Both the position numbers and the translations under genes were made by a program. A stretch of DNA of 64,000 bases from Dokdonella_A sp963834755 (GTDB lineage Bacteria; Pseudomonadota; Gammaproteobacteria; Xanthomonadales; Rhodanobacteraceae): contig CAWICQ010000001.1 in NCBI GenBank assembly GCA_963834755.1, forward strand, positions 112,594 through 176,593, given 5' to 3'. Position 1 is the first letter of the stretch, and each line of letters begins with the position of its first letter. Under the pieces are notes generated by a model. That model made no database searches and was not told the DNA's origin. It saw only the letters and a program-made list of their open reading frames with translations. Positions 1 to 9,080 of this stretch are shown piece by piece.

Positions 1-1425
1 GGCAAGGAAGTCATGATCGACGCGCGCGAAACAGCGCCCGCGGCAGTCGATGCGAAGGACTACGTCGACGCGAATGGCAACGCGAATCGCGACCACTCGA
101 CGATCGGCCCGCTGTCGGCTGCGATTCCGGGCGAACCCGCTGGTCTGGTCTGGATTGCGCAACATTACGGACGCCTGCCGTTGTCGAAATCGCTGGCACC
201 GGCGATCCGGCTCGCGCGCGACGGCTTCCAGCCCGATTCGCGCATGCTCGGAGAGCTCGCGCAGCGCAAGGCGAAGATCGAGCGGTTTCCGGCTTCGGCG
301 GCGTTGTATCTGCCCGGCGGCGAAGTGCCCAAGGAAGGCTGGGTATTCAAGACGCCCGACCTCGCGCGCGAGCTCGAAGCGATTGCCGCGCACGGCAACG
401 ACGCGTTCTATCGCGGCGATTTCGCCAAGAAGCTCGTCGATGGCGTGCGTGCCGAAGGCGGCCGCTGGACGCTCGACGATCTCGCCACATACGCGGTCAA
501 GGAACGTCAGCCGCTCAGCAGCGAATATCGTGGATTCCACATGGTCACCGCGCCACCGCCGTCATCGGGCGGCGTCGCGATCGCCGAGATTCTCAATATT
601 CTTTCCGGCTACGACCTCGCGCGCTACGATCATGCGCATCGCGTGCATCTGGCGGTCGAGGCGATGCGTCGCGCGTATCGCGATCGCGCGGAATATCTGG
701 GTGATCCCGATTTCATCCAGATGCCGATCGCGCGGCTGATGAGCCTCGACTACGCGGCGGGCCTCCGTGCTGGAATCAATCCGGACAAGGCGACGCCGAG
801 CGACATGTTGCCGGGTTATCTCGATACGTCACAGGGCGTGCACACCTCGCACTTCTCGATCATCGACAAGGAAGGCAACCTCGTTTCGGCAACGCAGACG
901 GTGAACCTGATCTTCGGTTCGGCGTTCGTCGTGCCGGGAACCGGTTTCGTGCTCAACGACGAAATGGACGATTTCGCGCTCGTCGCCGGCAAGCCGAATG
1001 CATTCGGGCTGGTCGGCAACGACAACAACGCGCCGAAACCGCACAGCCGACCGCTGTCGTCGATGTCGCCGAGTTTCGTCGTCGGCCCGGATCGCATCGG
1101 CGTGCTCGGCACGCCGGGCGGGAGCCGCATCATCACGATGACGCTCGAAGGCATCCTCGCGTTCATCGATGGCGAACAGCCCGAACAATTCGTTGCCAAC
1201 CCGCGTTATCACCATCAGTATCTGCCCGACGTCATCAACGCCGAAAAGGGCGCGCTGTCGGCGGCCGACATCGCGACGCTGCAGGCGATGGGGCATCGCA
1301 TCGACGAAGCCCCAGGCACATGGCACGTCGGCTTCATGAATGCCGTGAGCTGGGATCGCAAGACCGGCGAAGTGCATGCCGCCTCCGATCCGCGCGGCGT
1401 CTCCGGCAGCGGCGAGGTGAGGTGA
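1..1425 (+). CDS. ggt: Gamma-glutamyltransferase, N-terminus cut off by window edge
   Basis: Periplasmic N-terminal-nucleophile enzyme that transfers or hydrolyses the gamma-glutamyl group of glutathione. The frame is open to base 1, so the true start lies upstream; about 474 residues are visible against roughly 560-580 for the family. The window begins inside the family block GKEVMIDARETAP. The autocatalytic cleavage site is visible as HTSHFS, with the nucleophile Thr encoded at 844-846. Downstream are the substrate-pocket blocks RPLSSMSPS and GTPGGSRI. The protein ends in the usual small-subunit region. Family assignment is firm; only the N-terminus (signal peptide) is missing. Confidence 0.95.
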   Translation, partial: GKEVMIDARETAPAAVDAKDYVDANGNANRDHSTIGPLSAAIPGEPAGLVWIAQHYGRLPLSKSLAPAIRLARDGFQPDSRMLGELAQRKAKIERFPASAALYLPGGEVPKEGWVFKTPDLARELEAIAAHGNDAFYRGDFAKKLVDGVRAEGGRWTLDDLATYAVKERQPLSSEYRGFHMVTAPPPSSGGVAIAEILNILSGYDLARYDHAHRVHLAVEAMRRAYRDRAEYLGDPDFIQMPIARLMSLDYAAGLRAGINPDKATPSDMLPGYLDTSQGVHTSHFSIIDKEGNLVSATQTVNLIFGSAFVVPGTGFVLNDEMDDFALVAGKPNAFGLVGNDNNAPKPHSRPLSSMSPSFVVGPDRIGVLGTPGGSRIITMTLEGILAFIDGEQPEQFVANPRYHHQYLPDVINAEKGALSAADIATLQAMGHRIDEAPGTWHVGFMNAVSWDRKTGEVHAASDPRGVSGSGEVR

Positions 1426-1435
1426 CAGGAAAAGC

Positions 1436-1628
1436 CGGGATTCGGCATTCGGGATTGGGGATTCGAGACTTGGCGCTTCGTGGGCACTTCGTGCTGCGGC
1501 ACGATTCTCTACCGTCCCCCCTTACCGCGGTGCGTGCTCGCCTCGGCCAGCTTCGCGTTCGCTCGCCGGGCGGTCAACCTTGTAAGCTTCTTTGCGCAAT
1601 CCCCAATTCCAATCCCGAATCCCGAATG
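1436..1628. repeat. Inverted intergenic repeat, ATTCGGGATTCG type
   Basis: The left arm (about 1437-1469, reading GGGATTCGGCATTCGGGATT) is the approximate reverse complement of the right arm (about 1597-1628, reading CCAATCCCGAATCCCGAAT). The right arm runs straight into the start codon of the next gene. The same sequence type recurs at 30176-30269. This is an imperfect dispersed repeat typical of Xanthomonadales intergenic DNA; its function is unknown. Confidence 0.75.
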
Positions 1629-2498
1629 AAGCTCTGGTCCATCATCGGCAACTCGCAGCGCCTCGACGGCGGCGCGATGTTCGGCAACGCGCCGCGCGCG
1701 ATGTGGGAGAAGTGGATTGCGCCGGACAGCGAGAACCGCATTCCGCTCGCCTGCCGCTGTCTGCTGGTCGAAGGGCTGAACGGACGCAACGTGCTGTTCG
1801 AGACCGGCATCGGCGCATTCTTCGAGCCGCGTTTGCGCGAGCGGTACGGCGTCGTCGAACAGCACCATGTTCTTCTGGATTCGCTCAAACGCGCGGGGTT
1901 TTCCCATGAGGACATCGGCGCGGTCGTGCTTTCGCACCTGCATTTCGATCATGCCGGAGGCCTGCTTGCCGCCTGGGAAGAGGGCAAACCCGCGCGGCTC
2001 CTGTTTCCGAACGCGACTTACGTCGTCGGCGAGGAGTGCTGGCAGCGTGCGCTGAATCCGCATCCGCGCGATCGCGCGTCGTTCATTACCGAATTGCAGC
2101 CGTTGCTCGAAGCGTCGGGGCGTCTCGAACGCGTGCAAGGCGCGCGTTCGCCGACGCTCGGCATGCAGGTTCGTTTCGGCTATTCGAGCGGGCATACGCC
2201 CGGACTCATGCTCGCCGAGATCGCGCCGGTCGAAGGCGGCACGAACGGGGTCGTGTTCTGCGCGGATCTCATTCCGGGTCGGCCTTGGGTACACTTGCCG
2301 GTGACGATGGGCTACGACCGCAATCCCGAGCTCCTGATCGACGAGAAAAAAGCGTTCCTCGAAGACAAGCTCGCGCGCGACGTGCGCCTGTTCTTCACCC
2401 ACGATGTCGGCTGTGCGATCGCGCGCGTCACACGCGATGCGAAAGGCCGTTTCTCGACCGCCGACGAGCATGCCGAGCTGATCGGCGAAGCCGCCTGA
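1626..2498 (+). CDS. Metallo-beta-lactamase-fold hydrolase
   Basis: A 290-residue zinc hydrolase of the MBL superfamily. The metal motif HLHFDHAGG (HxHxDH) is intact, followed by SGHTPG (third His), CADLIP (bridging Asp) and FFTHD (last His). The ATG at 1626 was chosen because homologous sequence begins there; the frame stays open upstream through repeat DNA. There is no clear Shine-Dalgarno site because the repeat arm abuts the start. It is followed after 8 bp by a TMEM43-family gene, so the two are probably co-transcribed. The substrate cannot be told from sequence; lactonase- or glyoxalase-like activity is possible. Confidence 0.88.
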   Translation: MKLWSIIGNSQRLDGGAMFGNAPRAMWEKWIAPDSENRIPLACRCLLVEGLNGRNVLFETGIGAFFEPRLRERYGVVEQHHVLLDSLKRAGFSHEDIGAVVLSHLHFDHAGGLLAAWEEGKPARLLFPNATYVVGEECWQRALNPHPRDRASFITELQPLLEASGRLERVQGARSPTLGMQVRFGYSSGHTPGLMLAEIAPVEGGTNGVVFCADLIPGRPWVHLPVTMGYDRNPELLIDEKKAFLEDKLARDVRLFFTHDVGCAIARVTRDAKGRFSTADEHAELIGEAA

Positions 2499-2506
2499 AG
2501 ACGCGC

Positions 2507-3256
2507 ATGGCCAAGAAAACCAACCGAACCCCAATCGTCATTCTCGTTCTTGTTCTCGGCGCCGCCGCCGCCGTCGCGTATCTATGGATGTACAGACATC
2601 GACCTTCCGGTGCGGAGCCGGAGGCGAACAAGCCGGCGGCCGCGCCGGGTGCACCGATCGCGGTCCACGCAGACAAGATCGACCCCGCCGACGAGGATCG
2701 ACTCATCGAGTTGACCGGCGAACTCAAAGTGCTGACGCCCTCGCGCGATACGCAGCTCGGTATCGAGGCGGACGCGGTCATGCTGATGCGCTACGCCGAC
2801 ATGCTGCAATGGCGGGAACAATGCAGCGGCACGAGTTGCACGTATCAGCAGACCTGGTCGCCGCAGCTTCTCAACTCGAAGAAATTCCGCGAGCAGCAAG
2901 GGCATCAGAACCCGACGCGCATGCCGGTGACGACCGCGCGTTATCCTTCGGCGGAAGTTCGCGTCGGCGCGTTCCGAGTGAACGCCGCGCTGTTCGGCAA
3001 TTCGCAGCCGGGCGCTGGGCTTCCGATCAAGCCGGTGCCATATCCGGTCACGAGCGCGAAGCTTCCGTCGAACCTCGCGATCAGCTTTCGCGACCGCAAC
3101 GGGATACTGTACGCGGGCGATCCCGATCATCCCGCCATCGGCGACGTGCGCGTGATCTATCGCATCATTCCGGCGGAAAAAGTCCAGATCATCGGTACGC
3201 AGCACGGCGATGGCGTGGTCGTGAAATCGGTGAAGTCGATCGGGCCTTCGTCCTGA
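2507..3256 (+). CDS. TMEM43-family membrane protein
   Basis: A 249-residue protein with one N-terminal membrane helix (about residues 8-27), a Pro/Ala linker, then a soluble domain. The order LTGELKVL, then MLMRYADMLQWRE, then YQQTWSP, then SKKFREQQGHQNP matches the TMEM43 (LUMA) family known from animals and scattered bacteria. Only the first membrane helix is obvious, whereas animal TMEM43 has extra C-terminal helices. It starts 8 bp after the MBL gene and ends 16 bp before the MAPEG gene, suggesting an operon of membrane or lipid-related functions. The bacterial role is unknown. Confidence 0.8.
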   Translation: MAKKTNRTPIVILVLVLGAAAAVAYLWMYRHRPSGAEPEANKPAAAPGAPIAVHADKIDPADEDRLIELTGELKVLTPSRDTQLGIEADAVMLMRYADMLQWREQCSGTSCTYQQTWSPQLLNSKKFREQQGHQNPTRMPVTTARYPSAEVRVGAFRVNAALFGNSQPGAGLPIKPVPYPVTSAKLPSNLAISFRDRNGILYAGDPDHPAIGDVRVIYRIIPAEKVQIIGTQHGDGVVVKSVKSIGPSS

Positions 3257-3272
3257 CAACAGGAGCGGATTC

Positions 3273-3671
3273 ATGCGCATCACGGGCATTTACGCGGCAC
3301 TTGCTGCACTGCTGATCGTGATCCTCGCGGTGCGCGTCACCTTGCGCAGGCGAGCGATCAAGGTCGGCATCGGCAACGGCGGCGATGCAATCCTCGCGCG
3401 ACGCATCCGCGCGCACGCGAACGCAGCGGAATACGTTCCGCTGGCGCTGATGCTGCTGTTGATCCTCGAACTCAACCAGACGCAGCCGCTGCTGCTGCAC
3501 GTATTCGGCTGCGTGCTGATCGCGGGACGCCTGCTGCACGGATTTGGGCTCTCGACTTCGCCTGCGGTCACGCCCGGTCGCGCGATCGGCATCACGCTGA
3601 CTTGGCTCGTGATCGCCGCGATGGCGTTGCTGCTGCTCTGGCAGGCGCTCGCGATGTGGGTTCTGACTTGA
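3273..3671 (+). CDS. MAPEG-family membrane protein
   Basis: A 132-residue integral membrane protein of the membrane-associated eicosanoid/glutathione metabolism family. The signature RRIRAHANAAEYVPLALMLL is conserved and about four hydrophobic helices span the protein. Eukaryotic members are glutathione S-transferases or leukotriene synthases; bacterial members are mostly uncharacterised. A GGAG-like site (AGGAGCG) lies about 12 bases before the ATG. It is the last gene of the MBL/TMEM43/MAPEG group and converges with the Nudix gene on the other strand. Confidence 0.88.
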   Translation: MRITGIYAALAALLIVILAVRVTLRRRAIKVGIGNGGDAILARRIRAHANAAEYVPLALMLLLILELNQTQPLLLHVFGCVLIAGRLLHGFGLSTSPAVTPGRAIGITLTWLVIAAMALLLLWQALAMWVLT

Positions 3672-4229
3672 TCAACGCGGATTCTTTTTCGCGTCCTTGA
3701 ACAACGTCTCGCCGTGTTCCAGGAAGTAGAGACCGGCGAACATCTTCGGATCGACCGAATAGCCCTCGCGGATCTTCTGCAACAGCCAGCGCGGCGCCTC
3801 TTCGCGCGGCACTTCGTGCACGACGATGTCCTCGGTCTCGTCACCGCCGCCCTCGTGCACGCGAACCAGATCGTATGCACGCACGAAGGCCATGATCTCG
3901 TTGCTCATGCCGGACGATGACGGTCCGGCCATCAGGAATTCGATGCGCCCGGCTTCGTAGCCGGTCTCCTCGAGGAGCTCGCGTCGCGCCGCTTCGACGG
4001 CGTGCTCATCCGCACTGTGGGCGAGATCGCCGACCAGGCCGGCCGGCATCTCGATGGTCTTTTTTTCGATCGCGGCGCGATATTGCTCGACCAGCAGCAC
4101 GCGGTCCTCCGGGGTGACGGCGACGATGATCACGCCACCGCCCGCATTCACGCGTTCGGCAAATTCCCAGCGCCCGCGTCGTTTGAGGCGCAGCCAGCGG
4201 CCGTTGCAAAGCGTTTCGGTTTCGGTCAT
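3672..4229 (-). CDS. Nudix hydrolase, ADP-ribose pyrophosphatase-like
   Basis: A 185-residue Nudix enzyme. The catalytic helix reads EHAVEAARRELLEETGYE, matching EX7REUXEEXGU, but the usual Gly five residues before the first Glu is displaced by a short insertion (GDLAHSADE). The N-terminal WEFAERVNAGGGVIIVA and the block RVLLVEQYRAAIEKKTIEMPAG resemble ADP-ribose/NDP-sugar pyrophosphatases. The start at 4229 gives the normal family length. An alternative in-frame ATG at 4304 adds 25 residues and has a better ribosome-binding site (AAGGA), so the start is uncertain. It converges with the MAPEG gene. Confidence 0.85.
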   Translation of the reverse strand: MTETETLCNGRWLRLKRRGRWEFAERVNAGGGVIIVAVTPEDRVLLVEQYRAAIEKKTIEMPAGLVGDLAHSADEHAVEAARRELLEETGYEAGRIEFLMAGPSSSGMSNEIMAFVRAYDLVRVHEGGGDETEDIVVHEVPREEAPRWLLQKIREGYSVDPKMFAGLYFLEHGETLFKDAKKNPR

Positions 4230-4395
4230 CGTGAGCGGCTGTCCCAGCCCTTTTTTCGTGGGTAATTTATCGATCCGGCCTGTGTTGCGGCCGGCGAACA
4301 TCATGCGGTCCTTGCCGCCGCGGCCCAGCCGCCGTCCCGGCGTGCCCGACCGAAGCCGACAAGCATCCTCCCGACAAGCATCCTAGGTAAGCCCG

Positions 4396-5892
4396 ATGAA
4401 GATCAAGAGAATCCTCTGCTGCGCCGCGTTCGCCATCGTCGCCGCGTTCGCGCAAGCACAAACGCTGCCGCGTGGCGCGGCACGCGGCCCCGATCCGCGT
4501 TCGCTCAGCCAAGCGCAGATCGAGCAGATGCAGGTGCCGTCGGCGCTGTACCGGCTCGCCGCGACCTACAAGCAAAGCGGCGATCTCGATCGTCTGGTGT
4601 GGTCGCTGACGCGGCTCGTCGAGCTGATGCCGAACAGCGGCGAGCTGAGGCTGGCACTGGCCAGCGTCTATGCCCAAAAAGGCGATGCATCGAAGACCTA
4701 CGGAGTGCTGCTGCAGATGCAGAAGCAGGGTTTCGGTTACGACCTTGCCGATAACGCCGCCTTCGCAAAGGTCAAGAACACGCATCTCTGGGATTTTCTC
4801 CTCAGTAGCCTCAAGACGAACATGAAGATGTTCGGCGAAGGCAAGGTCGCGTTCACGCTGCCGAAGGGCGACTACATGTTCGAGTCGCTCGCGTTCGACC
4901 CGGCGCGCAAGCAGTTTCTCGTCGGCAGCGTGCGCGAAGGCAAGATCTATCGCGTCGGCAAGGACGGCAAGCTCGAGGACTTCGTCGCACCGGGTGCCGG
5001 CAACGGTCTCTGGAGCGTCTACGCGATGGCGGCCGATCCGGCCAACGACACGCTGTACGTCGCAAGCACCTCGTCGGTCTACTTCAAGAATTTCAGCCAG
5101 AACGACTACGGCAAGGCCGGCGTGTTCAAATTCAAGCTTTCGACCGGCAAATTGCTCAACAAGTATCTCCTCGCACCCGACAGCGCGCCGCACACGCTAT
5201 CCAGCATCGCGATCGGCAAGCACGGCGAGGTGTTTGCCGCGGATGGACTGCGCAACATCATTTACCGGCTCGACGATGGTGCGTTGAAGCCGATGCTCGA
5301 GAATCCGAGGTTGACGAGCATCCGTGGCCTGGCAGTCAGCGAAGACGGCAAGCGCCTTTATTTCGCTGACTATTCGCTGGGTGTATTCGGCGTCGACCTC
5401 GCAGCCGGAAAGGCGTTCGATCTCGGCTACGCCGGCGACAAGCTCGTGCTCGGTGGCATCGACGGCCTTTATTGCTACGACGGCACATTGGTGGTGATCG
5501 AAAACGGCATGTCGCCCAGGCGCGTCATGCGGCTCCAGCTCGGCAAGGACGGCCACTCGATCGAGCGCGCGATGCCGCTCGATGTCGCCAACCCGGCGTT
5601 CGGATTGCCGACTTACGGCGCCATCGACGGCGACGGACTCTACTTCGTCGCCAACAGCCAGAAGAACGAATACGACACCTTCGGCGTGCCGAAAGATCTG
5701 GCGAAACTGGAAGCAGTGCGCGTGTTCCGCAGCAATCTGCGTTTCGCCTGGAGCGAAGGCGGCATCGACACGCGCGTCGGTGGCAAGCCGACACCGGCCG
5801 CCGCCGCGCCGCACACCGGCGTGTTCGACAACGTCGAAGGCGGCGTGCAATCGACGCAACCGGCCGAGAGCGCGAAGTCTTCAGGCGGCTGA
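4396..5892 (+). CDS. Secreted protein: TPR-like N-terminus plus beta-propeller
   Basis: A 498-residue exported protein. Residues 1-22 are a signal peptide ending in AQAQ. Residues about 50-110 look like two tetratricopeptide helix pairs (ALYRLAATYKQSGDLDRLVW and ELRLALASVYAQKGDASKTY). Residues about 145-450 form repeated strands such as FESLAFDP, YAMAADPANDTLYVAS and GLAVSEDGKRLYFADYS, typical of SMP-30/NHL-type six-bladed propellers. The C-terminal 35 residues are low-complexity. Function unknown; substrate binding or a structural periplasmic role is likely. Its last 12 bp overlap the end of the convergent exonuclease gene. Confidence 0.8.
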   Translation: MKIKRILCCAAFAIVAAFAQAQTLPRGAARGPDPRSLSQAQIEQMQVPSALYRLAATYKQSGDLDRLVWSLTRLVELMPNSGELRLALASVYAQKGDASKTYGVLLQMQKQGFGYDLADNAAFAKVKNTHLWDFLLSSLKTNMKMFGEGKVAFTLPKGDYMFESLAFDPARKQFLVGSVREGKIYRVGKDGKLEDFVAPGAGNGLWSVYAMAADPANDTLYVASTSSVYFKNFSQNDYGKAGVFKFKLSTGKLLNKYLLAPDSAPHTLSSIAIGKHGEVFAADGLRNIIYRLDDGALKPMLENPRLTSIRGLAVSEDGKRLYFADYSLGVFGVDLAAGKAFDLGYAGDKLVLGGIDGLYCYDGTLVVIENGMSPRRVMRLQLGKDGHSIERAMPLDVANPAFGLPTYGAIDGDGLYFVANSQKNEYDTFGVPKDLAKLEAVRVFRSNLRFAWSEGGIDTRVGGKPTPAAAAPHTGVFDNVEGGVQSTQPAESAKSSGG

Positions 5893-6795
5893 GGCGGGCG
5901 TGTCGGCCGGGTTTGCGATCGCGCGCACGCGCGCTCGCGTCAGCGGACCGAGTTTGAGGCGATCGAACAGCGCTTCGATAGCTGTCGAATCCATCGCACG
6001 CCGCGTATACGCCTCGGCCCCAAGCGGCACCGGCGCATCGAGCGCGATCACGCTGAGCAATCGCGAAAGGCGCGCGCTTTCCGCGTGCTCGCGCAGTCGC
6101 ATCGAAGCGGCCGCGGCGCCGCGAGTGCGCAGGAAGGCGACCTCTTCGGCGCGTTCGAGCAATGCATCCAGCGTGCCGAAATGGTGCAGAAGGATCGCCG
6201 CGGTCTTCGGCCCGATGCCGGGCACGCCGGGAATGTTGTCGACGCTGTCGCCGGTCAGCGCGAGGTAATCCGCGACCTGATCCGGACGCACGCCGAGACG
6301 CGCCTTCACACCGTGCGCGTCCCAACGCTGGTTGCGTTGCGGATCCCATTGCTCGTCGTCGGCACCAATCAGCTGACCGAAGTCCTTGTCGGCGGAAACG
6401 ATCACGCCGCGGAATCCATCCATGCGCAATGCCATCAGCGCGCTGCCGATGAGATCATCGGCTTCGTACTTCCCATCCGCCAGCACCACCACGCCGAGCG
6501 CCGCGGTGACTTCCTTGCACAGAGCGAACTGATGCATCAACTCGGGCGGCGCTGGCTCGCGATGCGCCTTGTACGCGGGATAGATCGCGTTGCGGAACGA
6601 CGTCGTCAGCGATTCGTCGAAAGCAACCGCGATGTGCGTCGGCCGCGTGCGTTCGAGAAGATCGAGCAGAAAGCGCGTGAAGCCGTGCACGGCGACCACC
6701 GACGCGCCATCGGCGCCGGCGATGTCCGGCATCGGCGCGAAATACGCGCGGCAGATGTAGAGGCTGGCGTCGACGAGGTGCGCGGTGGGTGTCAT
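5881..6795 (-). CDS. 5'-3' exonuclease / flap endonuclease family (Xni-like)
   Basis: A 304-residue stand-alone homologue of the 5' nuclease domain of DNA polymerase I. Metal-binding acidic residues are seen in HLVDAS, AFDES, KYEADDLIG and VSADKDF. The helix-hairpin-helix/H3TH block reads TGDSVDNIPGVPGIGPKTAA. It probably trims RNA primers or flaps. The ATG at 6795 overlaps the stop of the upstream nitroreductase gene as ATGA, which argues for translational coupling and against the GTG three codons earlier. It overlaps the convergent secreted-protein gene by 12 bp. Confidence 0.92.
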   Translation of the reverse strand: MTPTAHLVDASLYICRAYFAPMPDIAGADGASVVAVHGFTRFLLDLLERTRPTHIAVAFDESLTTSFRNAIYPAYKAHREPAPPELMHQFALCKEVTAALGVVVLADGKYEADDLIGSALMALRMDGFRGVIVSADKDFGQLIGADDEQWDPQRNQRWDAHGVKARLGVRPDQVADYLALTGDSVDNIPGVPGIGPKTAAILLHHFGTLDALLERAEEVAFLRTRGAAAASMRLREHAESARLSRLLSVIALDAPVPLGAEAYTRRAMDSTAIEALFDRLKLGPLTRARVRAIANPADTPASAA

Positions 6796-7358
6796 CGATG
6801 CCACTCGCTCAACACGCTTTCGAGCGCCGGACGCGTGCGCTCGGGCGCCGCTTCGCGCGCGGTGCCGATGTGAACGAAGCCGACCACGCGTTCGTCGTCG
6901 GCAAGACCGAGCAACGCAGCGGCTTCACGATCGTAGGCCGGCCAGCCGGTCAGCCATTGCGCGCCGAAACCGAGTGCCTGTGCGCCAAGCAGCAGGTTGT
7001 AGGCGACGCAACCCGACGACAGCAACTGCTCCTGCGCCGGAATTTTCGGATGATCCGGCGCGATGCGCGCGATGACGGCGACGATCAGCGGCGCGAAATT
7101 GAAACGCGAGCGATCCTTCTCGATCACCGCCGGCGGCACGTCCGGCTCGTTGCGCAGATGAATCTCGGCGAGCGCCGAGCCAAGTTTCGCGCGCGCGTCG
7201 CCACGGATCAGCAGAAGACGCCACGGAGTGAGCTTGCCGTGATCCGGCACGCGAATCGCCGCGCGCAGCAGTTCCTGCAGCTGCGCACGATCGGGACCGG
7301 GCTCGCCGAGCTGGCGCGACGGCACCGAGCGGCGCTGATTGAGAACGTCGAGGGACAT
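6792..7358 (-). CDS. Nitroreductase family protein (YdjA-like)
   Basis: A 188-residue FMN-dependent NAD(P)H oxidoreductase. The N-terminal LNQRRSVPSRQL supplies the FMN-phosphate Arg/Ser residues, APDHGKLTPWR-type sequence (here VPDHGKLTPWRLLL) follows, then EQLLSSGCVAYNLLLGAQALGFGAQW near residue 120. Length and motifs match the short YdjA subfamily, where the native substrate is unknown. The start at 7358 excludes a long spurious upstream extension into the divergent transhydrogenase gene. Its stop overlaps the exonuclease start (ATGA). Confidence 0.9.
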   Translation of the reverse strand: MSLDVLNQRRSVPSRQLGEPGPDRAQLQELLRAAIRVPDHGKLTPWRLLLIRGDARAKLGSALAEIHLRNEPDVPPAVIEKDRSRFNFAPLIVAVIARIAPDHPKIPAQEQLLSSGCVAYNLLLGAQALGFGAQWLTGWPAYDREAAALLGLADDERVVGFVHIGTAREAAPERTRPALESVLSEWHR

Positions 7359-7497
7359 GCGTCGGGGAAAGTGGAGACTCGCCCGCGAGTTTACCAGCCG
7401 CCCGCCGGCGAACGCGGCCGATTCGCTGCAGTGCGGCTTACCGTATCCGCACGGTTCCGCTAGGATTGCCGGCATTCGAGTGATTCCTGGAGGCGAC

Positions 7498-8628
7498 ATG
7501 CCGGTTGCCGTGGCGGTAGTGCGCGAAAGCGCCGCGGGCGAACGCCGCGTCGCGGTGACGCCGGAGACGGCGAAGAAGCTCAAATCGCGCGGCGCGGAAG
7601 TCGTTGTCGAGCGCGGCGCCGGCGCATCAGCCTACTTCGCCGACGGCGCGTACGTGGACTGCGAAACGGCTTCGGACGCGCGCGCCGCGCTGGCGCGTGC
7701 GGATGTGCTGCTCAAGGTGCAGCCGCCGACCTTGGACGAGATCGCCGCACTGAAAGAGGGCGCCGTCGTCATCGCGCAGCTGCAGCCGCACCTCGCGCCG
7801 GAGCGCACGCGCGCGCTGCGCGATCGCAAGATCACCGCGTTCGCAATGGAATTGTTGCCGCGCACGACGCGCGCGCAGGCGATGGATGTGCTGTCGTCGC
7901 AGGCCGCCGTCGCGGGTTACAAAGCCGTGTTGATCGCGGCCGAAGCGGCGCCGAAGTTTTTTCCGATGCTGACCACGGCGGCCGGAACGATACGTCCGTC
8001 GAAGGTGTTGATCGTCGGCGCCGGCGTCGCCGGCTTGCAGGCGATCGCGACGGCGCGGCGACTCGGTGCGCAGGTCGAAGGCTTCGACGTGCGCCCGGAA
8101 ACGAAAGAGCAGATCGAATCGCTCGGCGCGAAATTCCTCGATCTCGGCGTCAGCGCCGCCGGCAGCGGCGGTTATGCGCGCGAGCTCACGCAGGAAGAAC
8201 GCGATCGTCAGCAGCAGGCGTTGGCCGAACACCTCAAGGGCCTCGATGTTGTCATCACGACGGCGGCCGTGCCGGGCCGCAAGGCGCCGCGCATCGTCAG
8301 CGCCGCGATGGTCGCCGGCATGAAGCCCGGCGCAGTCATCGTCGACATCGCTGCAGAAACCGGCGGCAATGTCGAGATCACCGAAGCGGGCAAGACGATT
8401 GTCAGCGCGAACGGCGTCAGCGTGATCGGAACGGGGAACCTTCCCGCGAGCGCGCCGGTGCACGCGAGCGAGATGTATGCGCGCAATCTCTACAATTTTC
8501 TCGAGTTGAGCTTGAAGGACGGCGCCTTGAATCTCGACTGGAACGACGAATTGATCGCGAAGACGTGTGTGACGCACGCCGGCGAGATCAGGAACGAAGC
8601 GGCAAAGAAGCTGGTGGAAGCCGCTTAG
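7498..8628 (+). CDS. pntA: NAD(P) transhydrogenase alpha subunit, NAD-binding part
   Basis: A 376-residue NAD(H)-binding domain I of proton-translocating transhydrogenase, in the three-gene (split alpha) arrangement. It is AlaDH/PNT-like: N-terminal RESAAGERRVAVTPET, central nucleotide motif VGAGVAGLQAIATARRLGA, and the transhydrogenase block RPETKEQIESLGAKF. It lacks the membrane part, supplied by the next gene. TCCTGGAGG lies 6 bases before the ATG. With PntAB and PntB it couples proton entry to NADPH formation at the inner membrane. A palindromic repeat separates it from the second alpha gene. Confidence 0.95.
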   Translation: MPVAVAVVRESAAGERRVAVTPETAKKLKSRGAEVVVERGAGASAYFADGAYVDCETASDARAALARADVLLKVQPPTLDEIAALKEGAVVIAQLQPHLAPERTRALRDRKITAFAMELLPRTTRAQAMDVLSSQAAVAGYKAVLIAAEAAPKFFPMLTTAAGTIRPSKVLIVGAGVAGLQAIATARRLGAQVEGFDVRPETKEQIESLGAKFLDLGVSAAGSGGYARELTQEERDRQQQALAEHLKGLDVVITTAAVPGRKAPRIVSAAMVAGMKPGAVIVDIAAETGGNVEITEAGKTIVSANGVSVIGTGNLPASAPVHASEMYARNLYNFLELSLKDGALNLDWNDELIAKTCVTHAGEIRNEAAKKLVEAA

Positions 8629-8670
8629 AGATGGTCGGCACCAAAAATCATCCGTCGTCCTGCAAAAGAA

Positions 8671-8704
8671 TTTCCCCTCTCCCGCAAGCGGAAGAGGGGG
8701 AAAG
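8671..8704. repeat. Palindromic repeat, CTCTCCCGCAAGCGGGAG type
   Basis: CCCCTCTCCCGC and GCGGAAGAGGGGG form a hairpin with an AA loop, one copy of a dispersed family also seen at 28026-28180 and 59800-59840. It sits between the first and second transhydrogenase genes and could attenuate or stabilise the mRNA. Confidence 0.8.
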
Positions 8705-8775
8705 AAAAGCGCTTTTTCGGGGATGACGATCAATGTGAATCGGCTCTGGAATGGAATGGACTGCGGAGCAACGAA

Positions 8776-9072
8776 ATGATCGACGGTTTTCTCGCGCTCT
8801 ACATCTTCATGCTCGCCGCGTTCACCGGCAAGGAAATCATCGGGCGCGTGCCGGTGATCCTGCACACGCCGCTGATGTCGGGTTCGAACTTCGTGCACGG
8901 CATTGTGCTGGTCGGCGCAATGGTTGCGCTGGCGCAGGCAGATTCGCCGCTGGCGATCGCGATCGGTTTCATCGGCGTCGTGCTCGGCGCCGGCAATGCG
9001 GCCGGCGGTTATGTCGTCACCGAGCGCATGCTCGAGATGTTCAAGTCCAGCAAAGACACGAAGAAGGTCTGA
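8776..9072 (+). CDS. pntAB: NAD(P) transhydrogenase alpha subunit, membrane part
   Basis: A 98-residue protein with three membrane helices, equivalent to the C-terminal membrane segment of one-piece PntA. FTGKEIIGRVPVILHTPLMS at residues 15-34 is the family hallmark, followed by GAMVALAQ and IGFIGVVLGAGNAAGGYVV. It contributes to the proton channel of the transhydrogenase. GGAG lies 8 bases before the ATG. The next gene, pntB, begins 8 bases after its stop. Confidence 0.95.
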   Translation: MIDGFLALYIFMLAAFTGKEIIGRVPVILHTPLMSGSNFVHGIVLVGAMVALAQADSPLAIAIGFIGVVLGAGNAAGGYVVTERMLEMFKSSKDTKKV

Positions 9073-9080
9073 ACGCATCC

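Noticed and set aside
4340..4385. Tandem GACAAGCATCCT near the start of the propeller gene
   Set aside because: Just two 15-bp copies; too short to call a meaningful repeat or operator.
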